DNA of 10,022 nt from positions 38,100 to 48,121 of the forward strand of contig PAHQ01000028.1 of the NCBI GenBank assembly GCA_002705125.1, written 5' to 3'. Positions 1 to 6,208 of the stretch are shown one piece after another. The notes beneath the pieces are model-generated. The model saw only the letters and a list, made by a program, of their open reading frames with translations, did not search any database and was not told where the DNA came from. The translations under genes were made by a program, and so were the position numbers. Each line of letters starts with the position of its first letter. The first letter of the stretch is position 1. The stretch is from Verrucomicrobiales bacterium. Its GTDB lineage: Bacteria; Verrucomicrobiota; Verrucomicrobiia; Verrucomicrobiales; DEV007.

Positions 1-302
1 AGCCCTGCGTACAAGCAAATCTTAATGACGCTCATAAATCCTTCAACAGGACTAAATACACTCAGTGAAGTTTCCAGGTCAGCTCCCGCAAGATTAGCTT
101 TTTCGATGGGTAATTTTACGATCTCAATCAGATCCTTATAAAAGACAAAAGCCACTACCGTCGAAATGACTAGAGTAAGAATCACTTTAAAGAGCGTTCC
201 TCTAAGATCTTCTAGATGGTCCAGAAAAGGTTTTTCCTGATCCTGAAACTTTTTTGAAGCTGCGTTTCCGCCAAGGCTAAGAAGTTTCTTTAAGAAAAAC
301 AT
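1..302 (-). CDS. tatC: Sec-independent (twin-arginine) protein translocase TatC, N-terminal part
   Basis: Partial gene: the first 100 codons are present and the rest lies beyond the left edge. TatC is the polytopic inner-membrane protein that recognises twin-arginine signal peptides and, with TatA/TatB, exports folded proteins. I translated it by hand from an ATG at 302-300. The protein has a short basic N-terminus, then the family hallmark FLDHLEDLR at residues 26-34, including the conserved acidic residue after HL. A first membrane helix follows at about 37-57. The periplasmic loop contains LP at 64-65 and SPVEGF at 84-89, matching the conserved 'P.E.F' region before the second helix. No Shine-Dalgarno sequence is visible upstream. 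It follows argH on the same strand after a 110-bp gap that holds a promoter-like sequence, so it is probably transcribed on its own. Identification is from family motifs and is firm despite truncation. Confidence 0.88.
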   Translation of the reverse strand, partial: MFFLKKLLSLGGNAASKKFQDQEKPFLDHLEDLRGTLFKVILTLVISTVVAFVFYKDLIEIVKLPIEKANLAGADLETSLSVFSPVEGFMSVIKICLYAG

Positions 303-356
303 ATGATTTGATTAATATGGAGTCGCGGATTTTGACGGTCTGGAGTGTGCCAGTTC

Positions 357-385
357 AGTTTAAAGCAACCAAGGAAAATTTTCAA
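357..385 (-). promoter_or_regulatory. Candidate sigma-70-type promoter for tatC
   Basis: On the minus strand, TTGAAA (385-380) and TAAACT (362-357) are separated by 17 bp and lie about 55 bp upstream of the tatC start, in the gap after argH. Each hexamer matches the consensus at four positions (five of six for the -35 if TTGAAA is scored loosely). The region is AT-rich, so a chance match is possible. Confidence 0.35.
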
Positions 386-412
386 TTTAATGCATCAAAA
401 CTAGTGTGAACC

Positions 413-1780
413 TTATTCTGACAATTTCTTTTTCCACTGCGATATTTGGTTTGCCACATTTTTTGGGGAAGGTGCCCCGATTGCAGTGCGTGAACTTAAG
501 GCTGATTCAATATCAAATAATTCAAATACGGTTTCATCAAATTCGTTAGAAAGGCTTTTGTATTCATCAAGTTTAATATCCTGAAATGAGATTTTCTTTT
601 CAATAGAGAGCGCTGTCAATTTCCCCACTATTTCGTGAGCATCCCTGAAAGGGACCCCTTTAATTACCAGATAATCAGCGATGTCTGTCGCGAAAAGGAA
701 TGGGTCTGAGCAAGCCTCGAGTGTGTTTTCTGTATTAACACTCATCGCTGCGATCATTTCAGAAAATATAGCAACTGCATTTTGGATGGTATCTATAGAG
801 TCAAATAGTGGTTCCTTGTCCTCCTGAAGGTCACGATTATATGTCATCGGTAATCCTTTCAATGTTGTCATTATTGAAATAAGGTTTCCATTGAGCCTTC
901 CAGTTTTCCCCCTAGTAAGTTCAGCGATATCTGGATTCTTTTTTTGAGGCATTAGGCTTGAGCCAGTCGTATGCTGATCTCCGAGGGTGACAAAATTAAA
1001 TTCTGCACTGGCCCAAAGTATGATGTCTTCACTGAGCCTTGATAAATGAATGCCTATCATAGCCAAACAGAATAGCCCTTCAGCGACAAAGTCTCGATCA
1101 CTGACCGCATCCATGCTGTTTTGAGATATCTCAGAAAATCCTAAGGTTTCAGCAATAAATTCCCTATCTAAAGGTATTGTGCTTCCTGCAAGTGCCCCAG
1201 ATCCCAACGGCATTACATCAACTCTTTTGATGGCATCCTCCAGTCTATTTGCATCCCTTGAGAACATTTCAATATAGGCTAGTAAATGGTGAGCAAAGAG
1301 GACTGGCTGGCCTCTTTGGAGGTGTGTGTAACCAGGTAATACCGTATCAGGAAAACGCTCACAACAGTCTAATAATGAGCTTTGTAGGTTTTTGACTTCA
1401 CTCACTAAATGAGATATTTCTTCTTTGCAGTACATTCTCATGTCGAGAGAGACCTGGTCGTTTCTACTTCTAGCAGTGTGAAGTTTTGCTCCTGCGTCAC
1501 CAATTCTTTCAGTCAGAGCGGATTCGATATTCATATGAATGTCTTCAAGTGATGTATCAAATTCGAAAGTTCCACTTTCAATATCTTTTCCTATACCTTC
1601 AAGGCCATCAGTAATGCTCTTGAGTTCTTCCTGTGTAATTATACCTTCTTTGTTGAGGGCTTTTGCATGAGCGATTGAACCTAATATATCATGCTTGTAG
1701 AGACGCCAATCAAAAGATATTGACTCGCCGTACATTGTTAATAGTGAGGATGGCTCACTCTGGAATCGACCTTTCCACAT
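413..1780 (-). CDS. argH: Argininosuccinate lyase
   Basis: This enzyme catalyses the last step of arginine biosynthesis, splitting argininosuccinate into arginine and fumarate in the cytoplasm as a homotetramer. The product has 455 residues, the usual length for the family. It starts with the typical MWKGRF and shows all the superfamily signatures in order: TARSRNDQV (102-110), YTHLQRGQP (151-159, with the catalytic histidine at 153) and the fumarate-lyase signature GSSLMPQKKNPD (273-284, with the catalytic serine at 275 or beside it). YNRDLQEDKEP (314-324) follows. The frame is intact and the C-terminus is full length. It lies 38 bp downstream of the fur-family gene on the same strand, so the two may be co-transcribed. 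No other arginine genes are in the window, so it is probably an isolated arg gene. No Shine-Dalgarno sequence or clear terminator is visible. Confidence 0.97.
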   Translation of the reverse strand: MWKGRFQSEPSSLLTMYGESISFDWRLYKHDILGSIAHAKALNKEGIITQEELKSITDGLEGIGKDIESGTFEFDTSLEDIHMNIESALTERIGDAGAKLHTARSRNDQVSLDMRMYCKEEISHLVSEVKNLQSSLLDCCERFPDTVLPGYTHLQRGQPVLFAHHLLAYIEMFSRDANRLEDAIKRVDVMPLGSGALAGSTIPLDREFIAETLGFSEISQNSMDAVSDRDFVAEGLFCLAMIGIHLSRLSEDIILWASAEFNFVTLGDQHTTGSSLMPQKKNPDIAELTRGKTGRLNGNLISIMTTLKGLPMTYNRDLQEDKEPLFDSIDTIQNAVAIFSEMIAAMSVNTENTLEACSDPFLFATDIADYLVIKGVPFRDAHEIVGKLTALSIEKKISFQDIKLDEYKSLSNEFDETVFELFDIESALSSRTAIGAPSPKNVANQISQWKKKLSE

Positions 1781-1818
1781 ATTATTTAATGATATTTATT
1801 AGAAGACGGATCAATCGT

Positions 1819-2280
1819 TTAATTGAGTTTAGCGCATGCCCCAGTCTGCCTTAACTTGTCGCATTTAGCCTTAATCTGGATGCTCTTACTTGCAGGACTA
1901 AAACCTAGCCTTTTAGTAATACAGTCCTCCAGGACACTAATATGTTGATCTTCGAATTCTATAACTTCAGAGCAATCAACACAGATAAGGTGATTGTGAT
2001 GAGGGCTTTCAATAAAGTTGGGGTCATAAGAAGTTACTCCTTTTCCTAGATCAATTTCATGTAGGAGGCCACCCTGAACTAGTAGGCTCACTGTTCTGTA
2101 AAGAGTGGCTAATGAAGCATTAGTATCAATTTTTTTAGCCTTTTCGAAAAGCTCTTCTGCGGTGAAATGATCACCTTGATCAGAAAAAGCTGCTTCTAGA
2201 ATGACTTGTCTAGGTCTCGTCATTCTAAGCCCCTGTTTTATGAATAATGATTCAATTTTTTCTCGCACTTCTGGGTTCAT
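1819..2280 (-). CDS. Fur-family metal-responsive transcriptional regulator
   Basis: A 153-residue Fur/Zur/PerR-family repressor. An N-terminal winged helix (about residues 5-80) binds DNA and a C-terminal part dimerises and binds metal. The recognition-helix motif ATLYRTVSLL is at 58-67 and the N-terminal GLRMTRPRQVIL at 17-28. The histidine cluster HHNH (94-97) leads into the first zinc cysteine pair CVDC (100-103). The second pair is unusual: C140 and C149 are eight residues apart instead of forming a CxxC. I chose the ATG at 2280 because it gives the normal family N-terminus. The frame stays open upstream to 2409, but that would add 43 unrelated residues lying inside the divergent peptidase gene. 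The gene is divergent from that peptidase (16 bp between starts) and sits 38 bp before argH. Whether it senses iron, zinc or peroxide cannot be decided from sequence alone. Confidence 0.9.
   Translation of the reverse strand: MNPEVREKIESLFIKQGLRMTRPRQVILEAAFSDQGDHFTAEELFEKAKKIDTNASLATLYRTVSLLVQGGLLHEIDLGKGVTSYDPNFIESPHHNHLICVDCSEVIEFEDQHISVLEDCITKRLGFSPASKSIQIKAKCDKLRQTGACAKLN
2241..2254. promoter_or_regulatory. Possible Fur-box-like palindrome
   Basis: The sequence TGAATAATGATTCA is an imperfect palindrome with perfect 5-bp arms (TGAAT/ATTCA). It contains ATAATGATT, which matches the core of the classical Fur box (ATAATnATT). It lies within the first codons of the fur-family gene and about 45-55 bp upstream of the divergent peptidase start, where a repressor could affect both promoters. 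The outer flanks do not match the consensus, and such AT-rich strings occur by chance, so this is a tentative call. Confidence 0.2.
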
Positions 2281-2296
2281 TAGGCAAATTCTTGTT

Positions 2297-3145
2297 ATGT
2301 CCACATTCGACCGAAGAAATGCACTCGTCAAATGCGTGACTCCAGTAAAATTCATTAAAGGCCTTGATCCTAGGATCGCTGGTCCAGTTCTAATATTTTC
2401 TATTTTCATTGTTGCCCTTTTTCTCTGGTTTTTAGGAAAAACCCCTTCAAAGAATAATTGGGTAATTTTAAGAGATTATGAAGGTTTAAGGCCTCATCAT
2501 GTACCTCATCCTGTTGATAACTCTTACCTTGAAAGTTTCGCCTTTGTACGTCCAATAGAATCCGCGCTTACACCTAAGTCTGTTAGATTTGATAGCCCCT
2601 TGGGGTCTGAACATGGTGCGATGACTTATAACGCACAATCATTTATGGTGTTGAATTCTCGTTTGGGTAGCAATCATTTGGCAGATGATTTGAATGGAAT
2701 CGGAGGAATGAATACTGATCTAGGTGATCCTGTTTACTCGGTTAGTGCAGGCCGTGTCATTTATGCCGCTGATGCTGGAGAGGGTTGGGGTAATATGGTA
2801 ATTATCGAACATGCTATTGGTGATGGGAAAGATAGGAGATATGTGCAGAGTCTGTATGCTCACTTGAAAGTCATTTATGTTTTAGCTGGAGTCATTGTGC
2901 GTCGTGGTGAAGTCGTTGGAGAAGTTGGAGGAGCTAACGGCAAATACCCTGCTCACCTTCATTTTGAAATGCGTGATTCAAATGTGGCAGACCCCAATAA
3001 AGGATATTCAAAGAAACCTCTTAACAGGTTGAATCCGACAGAAACTTTAAGAGAGTGGAGAGGAGCAGATAAAGATTTACTAAATGTATCTCCAAAGATT
3101 CAAGGTGCAGATGCATTTTATCAGGACCTTGAGTTCGAGTTTTAA
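2297..3145 (+). CDS. Membrane-anchored M23-family (LytM-like) metallopeptidase
   Basis: A 282-residue protein with a short cytoplasmic N-terminus, one hydrophobic anchor (about residues 28-47), a linker, and a C-terminal M23 zinc-peptidase domain (about 120-250). The zinc ligands of the family are in place: HxxxD at H127/D131 and the HxH pair H220/H222 in AHLHFEM. The extra conserved histidine is in YAHL (H189). The glycine-rich strand signature GDPVYSVSAGRVIYA is at 143-157. An intact active site suggests a real peptidoglycan endopeptidase in the periplasm rather than a degenerate EnvC/NlpD-like activator. The substrate is not shown by the sequence. The ATG at 2297 is preferred. A GTG at 2336 is an alternative that would remove 13 residues and keep the anchor. 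The frame continues upstream to 2201 but would overlap the divergent fur-family gene. The product has no near relatives in the window and is transcribed alone. Confidence 0.85.
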   Translation: MSTFDRRNALVKCVTPVKFIKGLDPRIAGPVLIFSIFIVALFLWFLGKTPSKNNWVILRDYEGLRPHHVPHPVDNSYLESFAFVRPIESALTPKSVRFDSPLGSEHGAMTYNAQSFMVLNSRLGSNHLADDLNGIGGMNTDLGDPVYSVSAGRVIYAADAGEGWGNMVIIEHAIGDGKDRRYVQSLYAHLKVIYVLAGVIVRRGEVVGEVGGANGKYPAHLHFEMRDSNVADPNKGYSKKPLNRLNPTETLREWRGADKDLLNVSPKIQGADAFYQDLEFEF

Positions 3146-3154
3146 TTTATAAAG

Positions 3155-3263
3155 TTGACTCAGTGGCTGCCAGAGAACTACGGCACCATTGAACAAACTA
3201 CCGTTGCTGCCGTCAGGCCCTGGCGGATTCGTCAGTCAACAGTCCATAGACCCTGGACAACCG
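3155..3263 (-). ncRNA. ffs: Signal recognition particle RNA, small bacterial (4.5S) type
   Basis: This RNA is the scaffold of the bacterial SRP. It binds Ffh and stimulates the Ffh-FtsY GTPases during co-translational membrane targeting. Read on the minus strand, the gap folds into one long hairpin. The apex is CCG-CCAGG-GCC-UGAC-GGC-AGCAA-CGG (3226 down to 3201), with the CAGG/AGCA symmetric internal loop that is the hallmark of the Ffh-binding domain. Outward helices follow: ACGAA (3232-3228) with UUUGU (3197-3193), CUAUGG (3249-3244) with CCGUAG (3183-3178), CCAGGG (3256-3251) with CUCUGG (3175-3170), and GGUUG (3262-3258) with CAGCC (3169-3165). The total of about 110 nt matches the 4.5S type with no Alu domain. 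The apical loop is UGAC instead of the common GGAA. The ends are approximate: the 5' end comes from the upstream promoter and the 3' end is a guess. No strong terminator was seen. Confidence 0.88.
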
Positions 3264-3268
3264 CTCCC

Positions 3269-3296
3269 AATCTATTCGATCAAATCAAAGGGACAA
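3269..3296 (-). promoter_or_regulatory. Promoter for the SRP RNA
   Basis: On the minus strand, TTGTCC (3296-3291) and TAGATT (3274-3269) are separated by 16 bp. A transcript starting six to eight bases below the -10 would begin at about 3263-3261. That is exactly where the outermost strong helix of the SRP RNA (GGUUG) begins. The hexamers are only moderate matches, but the position agrees with the RNA structure. Confidence 0.55.
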
Positions 3297-3345
3297 CTTA
3301 TTTTTACAGTCCTTTATAGAATATTAATTATCCGTTTTTAGAAGC

Positions 3346-4731
3346 CTAGATGTCATCAGAGTTAATTTTTGCTCCGACGCATTCGGCAATGTGAAGATAA
3401 TAATTCAATTCATCTTCAGAGTAACTATTTTCTATTATATGATCCAGATATTGAATAGTCTCTTTTGATTTGCAGCCGACTATATGAGGTAATCCGCAAG
3501 ATTGTAAATTTATAGCATCTTCATTTGAAAGGTTGAACATGATTGCGACATCGAATTCAGATTCGGTAATGACTTTGCGCAAAGTGGAAGTCCAATCACT
3601 TTTTTCGATGATCCCAAATTGATTCTTATTATCAGTCCATATATCCGCATGACCATGATCACAGAGAACCGTTACTTCTGCATCAGGTCTGCCTTTTGCA
3701 ATAATTTCAATTGCCGGAACCGATGCTTCACAGATTTTTTTTGTTTTTGGTGTTAGTATCAGGATTTTAAATTTCTTTAAATTGTCTAAATTAAAGTCAC
3801 TTGGAATGTGGTATCCTCTTTTATGGTTTCCAATTAAGAATTTAGGTTTGAGTGTTTTCCAGCGATTATGCAGCCAGAACCAATCTTTTGGAGAATGGCG
3901 AACCATCTTTTCTACTAATTGATTCATTCTTGCGGTCGTTTCAGAAATCTTTTCACCTTCATTTATTAGAAAAGGCTCCAATATGGAGACCTTCCATTTG
4001 GCTGGCTTTACGGTGGACAAGAAGTAGGGAAACATAGTGGCTCCTGTCTTCTTTGCTAGGAGGGGTGCTAGATTTGAGGTTGATGCTAGTTTACCAAATA
4101 GTGGGCACCATACTCCTTTGTGTGCCGCGCTCTGGTCCACCATGATACCAAGGGTTCCACCTTCTTTGAGGTGTTTGATTGGAATATGAAAACCATCATT
4201 TCTGTCGAAGGCTTTTAGTCCGCGTGTTTCCCTTTTTTGAAGCACATGCTTATCGATAAGTTTATTTGATAACGCTCTATAAAGAGCACCTCTTTTCATC
4301 GTAGGGACAATAGAGTCAATCTGTGCCAGTAATTCCCAAGCTCCCATATGAGGAGTAACATAAATAATGGGAATCTTTTCTTTCTCGTTATGGATTAAAT
4401 GTTGAACGCCATCATACTCAATGAAATTTGCTAATTTTTTAGATGGGAGGGTCCCAAATTTCAAGCTACATAAAAAATTTGATGCGAGTGTTGCAAAATG
4501 TAACCTTGCTAATCTCCTCTCTTCGCATGGAGAAAGCTCTTCTCCGAAAGCTATTCTTATATTTCTAATGGCCAGTTCTCTATAACGCTTAAGTAAGAAA
4601 TAGAGTAAAGTGCCAGAAATGCTTCCGACCCAAAAGCATAGCTTCATTGGCGCTATGAGCAATATCGACTCAGCTAATCGGAATAAGATATATGTAAGCC
4701 AGTCGACTAATTTTTGGTGCCGCTTGCCCAT
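3346..4731 (-). CDS. LpxL/HtrB-type lipid A acyltransferase fused to a GT9-like N-terminal half-domain
   Basis: A 461-residue protein. Residues 1-295 form a lysophospholipid acyltransferase domain of the LpxL/LpxM family, which adds secondary acyl chains to lipid A at the inner membrane. There is a hydrophobic N-terminal segment (about 12-48) and the catalytic HxxxxE motif at H128-E133 (HMGAWE). The VDQ motif (198-200) is followed by GVWCPLFGK (206-214). The typical C-terminal signature PKDWFWLHNRWK is at 281-292. Residues 321-461 do not belong to that family. FKILILTPKT (321-330), a 'Pal..i....PdAevtvL' stretch (339-357), FDVAIMFN (393-400) and a GLPHIVGCKS segment (413-422) look like the N-terminal Rossmann half of GT9 heptosyltransferases. 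The protein ends at the linker where the nucleotide-sugar-binding half should begin. The gene lies 38 bp downstream of secG on the same strand and is followed by the SRP RNA. Acyl donor and glycosyl activity are unproven, and the second half may only be a fold remnant or a partner-binding module. Confidence 0.85.
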   Translation of the reverse strand: MGKRHQKLVDWLTYILFRLAESILLIAPMKLCFWVGSISGTLLYFLLKRYRELAIRNIRIAFGEELSPCEERRLARLHFATLASNFLCSLKFGTLPSKKLANFIEYDGVQHLIHNEKEKIPIIYVTPHMGAWELLAQIDSIVPTMKRGALYRALSNKLIDKHVLQKRETRGLKAFDRNDGFHIPIKHLKEGGTLGIMVDQSAAHKGVWCPLFGKLASTSNLAPLLAKKTGATMFPYFLSTVKPAKWKVSILEPFLINEGEKISETTARMNQLVEKMVRHSPKDWFWLHNRWKTLKPKFLIGNHKRGYHIPSDFNLDNLKKFKILILTPKTKKICEASVPAIEIIAKGRPDAEVTVLCDHGHADIWTDNKNQFGIIEKSDWTSTLRKVITESEFDVAIMFNLSNEDAINLQSCGLPHIVGCKSKETIQYLDHIIENSYSEDELNYYLHIAECVGAKINSDDI

Positions 4732-4769
4732 ATTATAATGAGTTTGCGGTCATAAAGACCTCAATTTAA

Positions 4770-5312
4770 TTAAGGAGATTCCTTGGTATCTTCCTCAGAT
4801 GATTCGTTCTCGGTGCTCGGTACCTCTTCAGCCGGAGTCTCACTTTCTGTCGCTGCAGGATTCTCTTCAGATACATCTGAATTATTTGCTGGAGCCGGGC
4901 TGTCTGATTTTTCCTCTACCGGAACTGGTGCAGGTTCTGGATTAGTTTCTGATTCGACGTCAATAGGTTTCTCGTCTGGCACGATAAGAGATGGCTCGGA
5001 ATCAGTTGAGACAGGTCCAATGCTTGGTGGCTGGTCAGCTTTTACATCGAGTCCCCCTTGTCCGTGCTGTTGTTTTTTTGCAACCAATACGGATAGGATT
5101 AATGTGATAACAAAGAAAATAATAGCTAGGCTTACCGTTGCTTTTTGTAAGACATTAGATGTCTGGGCGCCCCACATTTGGTCCGTAATACCTCCACCGA
5201 ATGCTGCTCCGAGGCCTTCTTGCTTGGGGCGTTGCATAAGAACCGCAACGATCATCAAGAAACAGACGAGGGCTAAAATAACTATCAGAAATACAATAAA
5301 AGCATTTAACAT
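4770..5312 (-). CDS. secG: Preprotein translocase subunit SecG with long acidic tail
   Basis: SecG is the small auxiliary subunit of the SecYEG channel in the inner membrane. The core is typical: a first membrane helix at about residues 3-24, the cytoplasmic loop with VLMQRPKQEGLGAAFGGG (24-41) and GAQTSNVLQKAT (48-59), and a second helix at about 58-78. The family is normally 70-130 residues, but this product is 180. Residues 81-180 form a low-complexity tail rich in Glu, Asp, Ser, Pro and Thr, which should be disordered. By topology it faces the periplasm if both helices span the membrane in the usual N-out/C-out way. I start at the ATG at 5312 (MLNAFIVF). An upstream ATG at 5354 would add 14 residues before the first helix and place the start upstream of the promoter-like sequence. 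The acyltransferase gene follows after 38 bp, so the two are probably co-transcribed. No Shine-Dalgarno sequence is seen. Confidence 0.92.
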   Translation of the reverse strand: MLNAFIVFLIVILALVCFLMIVAVLMQRPKQEGLGAAFGGGITDQMWGAQTSNVLQKATVSLAIIFFVITLILSVLVAKKQQHGQGGLDVKADQPPSIGPVSTDSEPSLIVPDEKPIDVESETNPEPAPVPVEEKSDSPAPANNSDVSEENPAATESETPAEEVPSTENESSEEDTKESP

Positions 5313-5321
5313 GGGGCGCGA

Positions 5322-5349
5322 AGTATAGTGCTTACCCTTAAAATGTAAA
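5322..5349 (-). promoter_or_regulatory. Candidate promoter for secG with very short leader
   Basis: On the minus strand, TTTACA (5349-5344) and TATACT (5327-5322) are 16 bp apart, each matching five of six consensus positions. The -10 ends nine bases before the secG ATG, so transcription would start within about three bases of the start codon. The transcript would be nearly leaderless, in keeping with the lack of a Shine-Dalgarno sequence. Confidence 0.45.
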
Positions 5350-5381
5350 GGCAAGGAATTGCCATTCCGATCAATCTATAC

Positions 5382-5409
5382 TTTACCTATATAGAATAGG
5401 GTGTATAAT
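5382..5409 (+). promoter_or_regulatory. Promoter of the cysH-cysD-cysN operon
   Basis: A perfect TATAAT lies at 5404-5409, with TTTACC at 5382-5387 as a moderate -35, spaced 16 bp apart. Transcription would start near 5416, giving an untranslated leader of about 18 bases before the cysH ATG at 5434. The site excludes a GTG at 5401 as the true start, because that codon overlaps the -10 region. No CysB or riboswitch motif was recognised. Confidence 0.6.
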
Positions 5410-5433
5410 TGCATTCCCCCAAATCCTGAAAAT

Positions 5434-6171
5434 ATGGCATTTACCCTTAAAAGTAGGCATAATTTTAATGTTTCCGAAGAAGCTGAACGTTTAGAAAGCG
5501 TTCAGCTTGATGAAATATTACAGTGGTGTTGGGATAATTTTGGAGATAAGGCGGCTATTGGGACTAGTTTTCAAGGTTCAGGACTCGTAATTATAGATCA
5601 TGCCATTCGGAACAAGTGTAATTTTCCAATATTCACGATCGATACTGGATTCTTGTTTCCTGAGACTTTGGATCTTAAAAAAAGGCTCGAGGACTTCTGG
5701 GGAACTAATATTCAAAGTGTATTGCCCGAACAGTCCATCGAAGAGCAGAACAAGACCATGGGTCCTGAACTCTGGAAAACAAGACCAGATAGTTGCTGTC
5801 AAATGCGTAAGGTTTTGCCTTTGCAATCCAAGTTGTCGACTCTAGATGTTTGGATTACTGGCTTGCGAAGGGGGCAATCTGAAGAGAGAAAAAAAACTAA
5901 GGTTCTTGAAATGTATGAGTTTGATAAATTGCGTGAGAGCTGTATTTACAAATTGAACCCTATGGTTAATTGGAGCAGGGAAAAGGTTTGGAATTACATT
6001 CATTCCAATGAGATTCCATATAATGTTTTACATGACAAAGGGTACCGTTCGATTGGATGTTGGCCATGTACAAAGGCGGTGGCAAACGAACAGGATGAAA
6101 GAGCAGGCAGGTGGGAAGGTTTTAACAAAACAGAATGTGGAATTCATACGTTCCTAGGAGAAGGAATTTAA
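5434..6171 (+). CDS. cysH: Assimilatory adenylylsulfate (APS) reductase, CysH family
   Basis: This enzyme reduces activated sulfate to sulfite using thioredoxin or glutaredoxin as electron donor. The 245-residue product has the PP-loop-like GTSFQGSG (43-50), the CC pair (C121, C122) and the CxxC pair (C209, C212) that hold a [4Fe-4S] cluster in APS reductases. The catalytic cysteine is in the ECGIH motif (C235). PAPS-specific CysH proteins of the E. coli type lack the cluster cysteines, so APS is the likely substrate; some cluster-bearing enzymes take both. The start is the ATG at 5434, just after a strong -10 element. The frame is open further upstream to a GTG at 5401, but that codon lies in the promoter. 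It is the first gene of a three-gene operon, with cysD 37 bp downstream. A strong 10-bp inverted repeat lies in its early coding region. Confidence 0.94.
   Translation: MAFTLKSRHNFNVSEEAERLESVQLDEILQWCWDNFGDKAAIGTSFQGSGLVIIDHAIRNKCNFPIFTIDTGFLFPETLDLKKRLEDFWGTNIQSVLPEQSIEEQNKTMGPELWKTRPDSCCQMRKVLPLQSKLSTLDVWITGLRRGQSEERKKTKVLEMYEFDKLRESCIYKLNPMVNWSREKVWNYIHSNEIPYNVLHDKGYRSIGCWPCTKAVANEQDERAGRWEGFNKTECGIHTFLGEGI
5480..5508 (+). repeat. Perfect 10-bp inverted repeat in the cysH 5' coding region
   Basis: AAGCTGAACG at 5480-5489 is repeated in reverse complement at 5499-5508, with a nine-base loop. In RNA this would be a stable hairpin starting about 46 bases after the cysH start codon and about 65 bases into the transcript. 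It encodes part of a helix (around AERLESVQL), so it may be coincidence of codon choice. A role in attenuation or message stability is possible but not shown. Confidence 0.6.
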
Positions 6172-6208
6172 TAATTTTCTGGAGCACATTTCTATCACTC
6201 TATTTCTG

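Noticed and set aside
386..400. Near-palindrome around ATGCAT after argH, as a terminator or operator
   Set aside because: It is short, AT-rich and has a mismatch, with no loop and no clear T-run.
2281..2409. A longer N-terminus for the Fur-family protein, starting at 2409
   Set aside because: It adds 43 residues unrelated to the family and overlaps the peptidase gene. The ATG at 2280 gives the standard N-terminus.
4748..4760. Small hairpin GGTC-ATAAA-GACC between secG and the acyltransferase gene, as a terminator
   Set aside because: The stem is only four base pairs and no T-run follows on either strand. The two genes look co-transcribed.
4783..5328. A 181-codon serine-rich open frame on the plus strand opposite secG
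   Set aside because: It mirrors the low-complexity acidic tail and core of SecG, whose family motifs are clear. The serine-rich composition is what the complement of Glu/Ser codons gives.
5401..5433. GTG start for cysH at 5401
   Set aside because: The codon overlaps a perfect -10 element, so it would lie upstream of the transcript start. The added residues do not match the family.
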